Below, piece after piece: positions 59,777-64,000 of a DNA stretch of 64,000 bases. The notes beneath the pieces were generated by a model. That model saw nothing but the letters and a program-made list of their open reading frames with translations, had not been told where the DNA came from and ran no database searches. The position numbers and the translations under genes were made by a program. The stretch comes from JAJNBA01 sp036281075 (GTDB taxonomy: Bacteria; Actinomycetota; UBA4738; HRBIN12), in the NCBI GenBank assembly GCA_036281075.1, contig DASUPO010000113.1:1-64000 (forward strand), given 5' to 3'. Each line of letters begins with the position of its first letter. Positions within the stretch are counted from its first letter, which is position 1.

Positions 59777-61447
59777 ATGACGGACATGGAGCCTCGGCAC
59801 GTGCGAGAGGTGCGGGCGCCCAAGGGGACCGAGCTGTCCTGCCGCTCGTGGCCGCAGGAGGCCGCGCTGCGGATGCTGATGAACAACCTCGATCCCGACG
59901 TCGCCGAACGTCCCGAGGACCTCGTCGTCTACGGCGGCACCGGCCGCGCGGCCCGCTCGTGGGAGGCGTTCGACGCGATCGTCCGGTCGCTGCGGGACCT
60001 TGGCGACGACGAGACGCTCCTCGTGCAGTCCGGCAAGCCGGTCGGGGTGTTCCGGACCCACGAGATGGCGCCGCGCGTGTTGATCTCGAACGCGATGCTG
60101 GTGCCGAAATGGGCGGACTGGGACACGTTCCGGGAGCTCGAGCAGGCGGGACTCACGATGTACGGCCAGATGACGGCCGGATCGTGGATCTACATCGGCA
60201 CCCAGGGGATCCTGCAGGGAACCTACGAGACCCTCGCCGAGTGCGCGGCCCAACGCTTCGACGGCACGCTCGCGGGCACGGTCACGCTCACCGGCGGGCT
60301 CGGCGGGATGGGCGGCGCCCAGCCGCTCGCCGTCACGATGAACGGCGGCGTCGCGATCTGCATCGAGGTCGACCCGACGCGGATCGAGCGCCGGATCAAG
60401 ACGAGGTACCTCGACCGCGAGACGGCGTCGATCGACGAGGCGCTGCGCTGGGTCGAGGAGGCGAAGGCCGCGCGGGAGCCGCTCTCGATCGGGTTGCTCG
60501 GCAACTGCGCCGAGATCGAGCCCGACCTGCTCGCGCGCGGCTTCCGGCCGGAGATCGTGACGGACCAGACGAGCGCCCACGATCCGCTCGGGGGCTACGT
60601 GCCCGCCGGGACGTCGCTCGCGGACGCGGCGGCGTTGCGGGATTCGGATCCCGAGGAGTACGAGCGGCGGTCGTTCGCCTCGATGGCCCGCCACGTCGAG
60701 GCGATGGTCGGCTTCCTCGACGCCGGCTCGGTCGTATTCGACTACGGGAACAACCTGCGCGCGGGCGCCGAGGCCGGCGGCTTCGGTCGCGCCTACGCCT
60801 ACCCGGGTTTCGTCCCCGCGTTCGTTCGGCCGATGTTCTGCGAGGGCAAGGGCCCGTTCCGCTGGGCGGCGCTCTCCGGTGACCCCGAGGACATCGAGAA
60901 GACGGACCACGCCGTCGCGGAGCTGTTCCCGGACGACGAGCGGCTCCACCGGTGGCTCGAGATGGCCCAGCAGCGGGTCGCGTACCAGGGGCTGCCCGCG
61001 CGGATCTGCTGGCTCGGCTACGGGCAGCGCGCGAAGGCCGGGCTCCGCTTCAACGAGATGGTGGCGAGCGGCGAGCTGTCGGCCCCCATCGTGATCGGGA
61101 GGGATCACCTCGACAGCGGCTCGGTCGCATCCCCGTACCGCGAGACCGAGGGCATGAAGGACGGCTCCGACGCGATCGCCGACTGGCCGATCCTGAACGC
61201 GTTGATCAACACGGCGGCCGGCGCCCACTGGGTGAGCGTCCATCACGGCGGCGGCGTGGGGATCGGCTACGCGATCCACGCGGGCATGGTGGTCGTCGCC
61301 GACGGCAGCGAGAACGCCGCCGAGCGGCTGGACCGTGTGCTCACCACCGACCCGGGCACCGGGGTGATCCGCCATGCGGACGCCGGCTACGAGCGGGCGC
61401 TCGAGGTCGCGGCCGCCCGTGGCGTGCGGCTCCCATGGCGCGACTGA
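59777..61447 (+). CDS. hutU: Urocanate hydratase
   Basis: Second enzyme of histidine breakdown, turning urocanate into imidazolonepropionate with tightly bound NAD+. The 556 residues match the family; typical segments include MNNLDPDVAE, VYGGTGRAAR, TGGLGGMGGAQPLA, DQTSAHDPLGGYVP and HHGGGVGIGY. ATG 59777 has GGAGGT eleven bases upstream. The leader contains a small CGGGT/ACCCG inverted repeat (59740-59758). Confidence 0.95.
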   Translation: MTDMEPRHVREVRAPKGTELSCRSWPQEAALRMLMNNLDPDVAERPEDLVVYGGTGRAARSWEAFDAIVRSLRDLGDDETLLVQSGKPVGVFRTHEMAPRVLISNAMLVPKWADWDTFRELEQAGLTMYGQMTAGSWIYIGTQGILQGTYETLAECAAQRFDGTLAGTVTLTGGLGGMGGAQPLAVTMNGGVAICIEVDPTRIERRIKTRYLDRETASIDEALRWVEEAKAAREPLSIGLLGNCAEIEPDLLARGFRPEIVTDQTSAHDPLGGYVPAGTSLADAAALRDSDPEEYERRSFASMARHVEAMVGFLDAGSVVFDYGNNLRAGAEAGGFGRAYAYPGFVPAFVRPMFCEGKGPFRWAALSGDPEDIEKTDHAVAELFPDDERLHRWLEMAQQRVAYQGLPARICWLGYGQRAKAGLRFNEMVASGELSAPIVIGRDHLDSGSVASPYRETEGMKDGSDAIADWPILNALINTAAGAHWVSVHHGGGVGIGYAIHAGMVVVADGSENAAERLDRVLTTDPGTGVIRHADAGYERALEVAAARGVRLPWRD

Positions 61448-61474
61448 GTTCGCGGATGCGGAGGATCTGGGCGG

Positions 61475-61480
61475 TAGGCT
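61475..61480 (+). promoter_or_regulatory. -10 element of metF
   Basis: TAGGCT, seven bases before the metF ATG. Confidence 0.5.
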
Positions 61481-61487
61481 CGGCCGC

Positions 61488-62438
61488 ATGAAGGTGATCG
61501 AGCACCTCGCGAACGCCACGCGGCCGCTCGTGAGCGTCGAGATCATCCCGCCGCGGCGCGGCAGGGATGTCCAGCGGATCTACGACGCCGTCGAGTCGCT
61601 GTTGCCCTACGAGCCGCCGTTCATCGACATCACGAGCCATGCGGCCGAGACGATCTGGGAGGAGACGCCCGACGGCACCTGGATGCGCCGCGTCACCCGG
61701 AAGGCGCCTGGGACGTTCGGCCTGTGCGCCGCGATCAAGCATCGGTTCGGCGTCGATCCCGTTCCGCACGTCCTGTGCAACGGGTTCACGCGCGAGGAGA
61801 CCGAGGACGCCCTGATCGAGCTCCACTACCTCGGGATCGAGAACGTCCTGGCGATCCGCGGCGACGGCGAGCGGCGCGAACAACCGGATCACCGGACCGT
61901 CAACGCCGACGCGCTCGAGCTGGTCGGGCAGATCGCCGCCATGAACCGAGGCGAATACCTCGAGGACCTCGAGGAGGCGACGCCGACCGACTTCTGCCTC
62001 GGTGTCGCGTGCTACCCCGAGAAGCACGAGGAGGCGCCGAACCTCGAGCGCGACATCGCGTTCCTGGTGGAGAAGCAACGAGCCGGCGCCGAGTACGCGG
62101 TGACCCAGCTCTTCTACGACAACGAGGCCTACTTCGCGTTCGTGAAGGCCGTGCGGAACCAGGGCGTCACGATCCCGATCGTGCCGGGGCTCAAGCTGCT
62201 GACGCGACGTTCGCACGTGACCTCGATCCCGCGGGCGTTCAACGTCTCCGTGCCGGAGGCCCTCGTGGCGGAGGTCGCGGCGGTGCCCGACGAGCGGATC
62301 GCCGACGTCGGCATCGAGTGGGCGCTCCGACAGACCATGCAGCTGTTCGAGCAGGGCGTGCCGTCCGCGCACTTCTACGTGATGCAGGACACGGGGCCGC
62401 TCGTTCGCTTGATGGAGCGGTTGCGACCCGAACTGTGA
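61488..62438 (+). CDS. metF: Methylenetetrahydrofolate reductase
   Basis: FAD-dependent TIM barrel, 316 residues. SVEIIPPRRG, HVLCNGF, VLAIRGDGE, LGVACYPEKHE and VTQLFYDNEAYF are the landmarks of the family. Provides 5-methyl-THF for methionine synthesis. It lies between hutU and hutH, although each seems able to start its own leaderless transcript. No SAM riboswitch can fit in the 40-base gap. Confidence 0.93.
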   Translation: MKVIEHLANATRPLVSVEIIPPRRGRDVQRIYDAVESLLPYEPPFIDITSHAAETIWEETPDGTWMRRVTRKAPGTFGLCAAIKHRFGVDPVPHVLCNGFTREETEDALIELHYLGIENVLAIRGDGERREQPDHRTVNADALELVGQIAAMNRGEYLEDLEEATPTDFCLGVACYPEKHEEAPNLERDIAFLVEKQRAGAEYAVTQLFYDNEAYFAFVKAVRNQGVTIPIVPGLKLLTRRSHVTSIPRAFNVSVPEALVAEVAAVPDERIADVGIEWALRQTMQLFEQGVPSAHFYVMQDTGPLVRLMERLRPEL

Positions 62439-62459
62439 GGTCGGTTCCGGGCCGGGTAG

Positions 62460-62465
62460 TAGCCT
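62460..62465 (+). promoter_or_regulatory. -10 element of hutH
   Basis: TAGCCT, seven bases before the GTG start. Confidence 0.5.
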
Positions 62466-62472
62466 GCGCGCC

Positions 62473-63999
62473 GTGACGGTCGCGGTCGGAGAGTCGCTCA
62501 CGCTGGCCGACGTGACTGCGGTCGCGGCCGGGGACGAGGTGACGTTCCCCGCTCGCGCGCGGGAGCGGGTCGCGGCCGCGCGCGCGGTGATCGAGCGGGC
62601 CGTCGCATCCGGTGAGGTCGTCTACGGCGTGACGACCGGCTTCGGCGCGCTGGCGAACGTCCGCATCGATCCCGCGCAGGCCGCCGACCTCCAGCACGGC
62701 ATCGTGCGGTCGCACGCGACAGCCGTCGGGCGGCCGCTTTCGCTCCCGGAGGCCCGGGCGATGCTCCTGCTGCGCGCGCACGTCCTCGCGCTCGGTCACT
62801 CGGGGGTTCGGCCCGAGCTCGTGGACCGGATGGTGGACATGTTGAACGAGGGCGTGATCCCGGCGGTCCCCGAGCAGGGGTCGCTGGGCGCGTCGGGCGA
62901 CCTCGCGCCCCTCGCGAACCTCGCGCTGCCGCTGATCGGGGCCGGCGAGGTGCTGGCGGAGAGCGGGACCGAGCCTGCGGACGCCGCGCTGCGACGCGCC
63001 GGCCTGACGCCGCTCACGTTGGAAGCGAAGGAGGGCCTCGCGCTGGTGAACGGCACGCAGGGCATGGTTGCGGTCGGGGCACTGGCGGCGGGTCGCCTCT
63101 CGACGCTGCTGAGGACGGCGGACGTGGTCGCTGCGATGACGATCGAGGCCGCACTCGGGACCGACGCACCGTTCGACTACCGGCTCCAGCGCCTCCGCCC
63201 GCATCCGGGGCAGGCGGTGAGCGCGTCGAACCTCCGCCTCCTGCTGGACGCATCGCCGATCCTTGCGTCGCACCGGGACAGCGAGCATCTCGTCCAGGAC
63301 GCGTACTCCCTCCGCTGCGCCCCGCAGGTCCACGGTGCCACCCGCGACGCGCTCGCGTTCGCCGAGAGCGTCCTCGAGACCGAGGTGAACGCGATCTCCG
63401 ACAACCCGATCGTGCTGCCCGACGACGGCGACATCGTGTCCGGCGGGAACTTCCACGGACAGCCGGTGGCGGTGGCGATGGACGCGCTCGCCGCGGCGAC
63501 CGTCGGGACGGCGAGCATCAGCGAACGGCGGCTCTATCGCCTCCTCGACCCGGCGCTGTCGAACGGCCTGCCGCCGTTCCTCGTGCCGGAGAGCGGGCTG
63601 AACAGCGGGTTCATGCTCGTGCAGTACACGGCGGCCTCGCTCGTGTCCGAGTCGAAGTCACTCGCGCATCCGGCGTCGGTCGATTCGATCCCGTCGTCGG
63701 CGGGCCAGGAGGACCACGTGTCGATGGGGATGACCGCGGCGCGGCACGCGCGCGAGGTGGTATCGAACGCGGAGACGGTGGTGGCGCTCGAGGCGCTGGG
63801 CGCCGCGCAGGCGTTGGACCTGCGGGCGCCGCTCGAGCCCGGGCCCGCCACGCGAGCGGTCCTCGCGTCGTTGCGGGCCGCCGTCCCGTTCTACGAGGCG
63901 GATCGGGAGTTCGGACCCGACATCGATGCGGCCGTGGCGCTCGTGCGCGCCGGCGAGCTCGTGGTGGCGGCGGAGTCCGTGACGGGACCGCTCGCCTAG
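62473..63999 (+). CDS. hutH: Histidine ammonia-lyase
   Basis: Converts histidine to urocanate and ammonia. 508 residues, complete, ending at the last bases of the window. The MIO prosthetic group forms from Ala-Ser-Gly in GSLGASGDLAPL; YGVTTGFG near the N-terminus and SGGNFHGQPVA are the other signatures. Length normal. hutI and hutG are not in the window. Confidence 0.96.
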   Translation: MTVAVGESLTLADVTAVAAGDEVTFPARARERVAAARAVIERAVASGEVVYGVTTGFGALANVRIDPAQAADLQHGIVRSHATAVGRPLSLPEARAMLLLRAHVLALGHSGVRPELVDRMVDMLNEGVIPAVPEQGSLGASGDLAPLANLALPLIGAGEVLAESGTEPADAALRRAGLTPLTLEAKEGLALVNGTQGMVAVGALAAGRLSTLLRTADVVAAMTIEAALGTDAPFDYRLQRLRPHPGQAVSASNLRLLLDASPILASHRDSEHLVQDAYSLRCAPQVHGATRDALAFAESVLETEVNAISDNPIVLPDDGDIVSGGNFHGQPVAVAMDALAAATVGTASISERRLYRLLDPALSNGLPPFLVPESGLNSGFMLVQYTAASLVSESKSLAHPASVDSIPSSAGQEDHVSMGMTAARHAREVVSNAETVVALEALGAAQALDLRAPLEPGPATRAVLASLRAAVPFYEADREFGPDIDAAVALVRAGELVVAAESVTGPLA

Positions 64000-64000
64000 T

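Noticed and set aside
1..64000. tRNA, rRNA, CRISPR arrays, IS elements, integrases and att sites
   Set aside because: Looked for cloverleaf-like sequences, regular repeats, transposase or integrase motifs and found none convincing; only a covariance-model or HMM scan could exclude short RNAs.

Overview
The window is a very GC-rich (by eye about 70% G+C), gene-dense chromosomal segment with no rRNA, tRNA, IS element, phage gene or CRISPR array that I can recognise. The gene set (MutT1-type Nudix plus histidine-phosphatase fusion, CHAD protein beside polyphosphate kinase, F420-type proteins, CGNR regulator, GTG starts, ATGA/GTGA overlaps) points to an actinomycete-like bacterium, probably a deep-branching Actinomycetota lineage. 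The class cannot be fixed from this sequence alone.

Layout. 1-3.3 kb: a partial histidine phosphatase, an exopolyphosphatase and the sensor kinase of the phosphate two-component system. 3.3-8.8 kb: a complete pstS-pstC-pstA-pstB-phoU-phoB operon reading away from phoR, with PHO-box-like repeats in the divergent promoter region. 8.9-14.5 kb: polyphosphate kinase, CHAD protein and Nudix-phosphatase fusion, chained by start/stop overlaps, then a PhoU-like protein with a Pit phosphate transporter. 14.5-20.6 kb: CorA, ispH, a duplicated Lrp-type ligand-binding protein, and an unusual pair of a CBS-less MgtE-like permease and a PhoU/RCK_C protein. 20.6-24 kb: a structured leader, a DNA glycosylase coupled to a CGNR regulator, and small unknown genes. 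23.2-31.6 kb: carbon and nitrogen reserve and osmolyte genes (cyanophycinase, cyanophycin synthetase, DksA-like protein, trehalose genes otsB and otsA, and a second CphA-like Mur ligase without an ATP-grasp domain). 31.6-37 kb: pterin dehydratase, MFS transporter, DUF4242 protein, a class III cyclase/ATPase, a 27-residue putative microprotein and a GABA aminotransferase. 37-43 kb: a frameshifted PASTA protein, DUF1579, an orphan DppB-type permease, two aldehyde dehydrogenases and unknowns. 43-51 kb: redox genes (LLM oxidoreductase, 7Fe-type ferredoxin, FrhB-type flavoprotein, cupredoxin lipoprotein, ErpA, flavin disulfide reductase) and a large PAS kinase. 51-57 kb: M20 peptidase, CoA-type Nudix, CoA-binding protein, DUF4177, and CBS/MetB transsulfuration genes with DUF429 between them. 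57-64 kb: REC-GGDEF and REC-EAL proteins, then hutU-metF-hutH.

How it fits together. The first 14.5 kb forms one phosphate economy: sensing (PhoR/PhoB), high-affinity uptake (Pst), low-affinity uptake (Pit), storage (PPK) and mobilisation (Ppx). The cyanophycin genes add a nitrogen store, and gabT plus two aldehyde dehydrogenases and the hut genes add amine and amino-acid catabolism.

The most general signal is not a gene. At least 19 transcription-unit starts carry a TAnnnT hexamer ending only 6-10 bases before the start codon, the geometry expected of leaderless mRNAs. Other points to check are the PhoU/RCK_C plus MgtE-like pair with its structured leader and upstream ORF, the ATP-grasp-less CphA homologue, a cysteine-less IscA-like protein, and the 27-residue microprotein.
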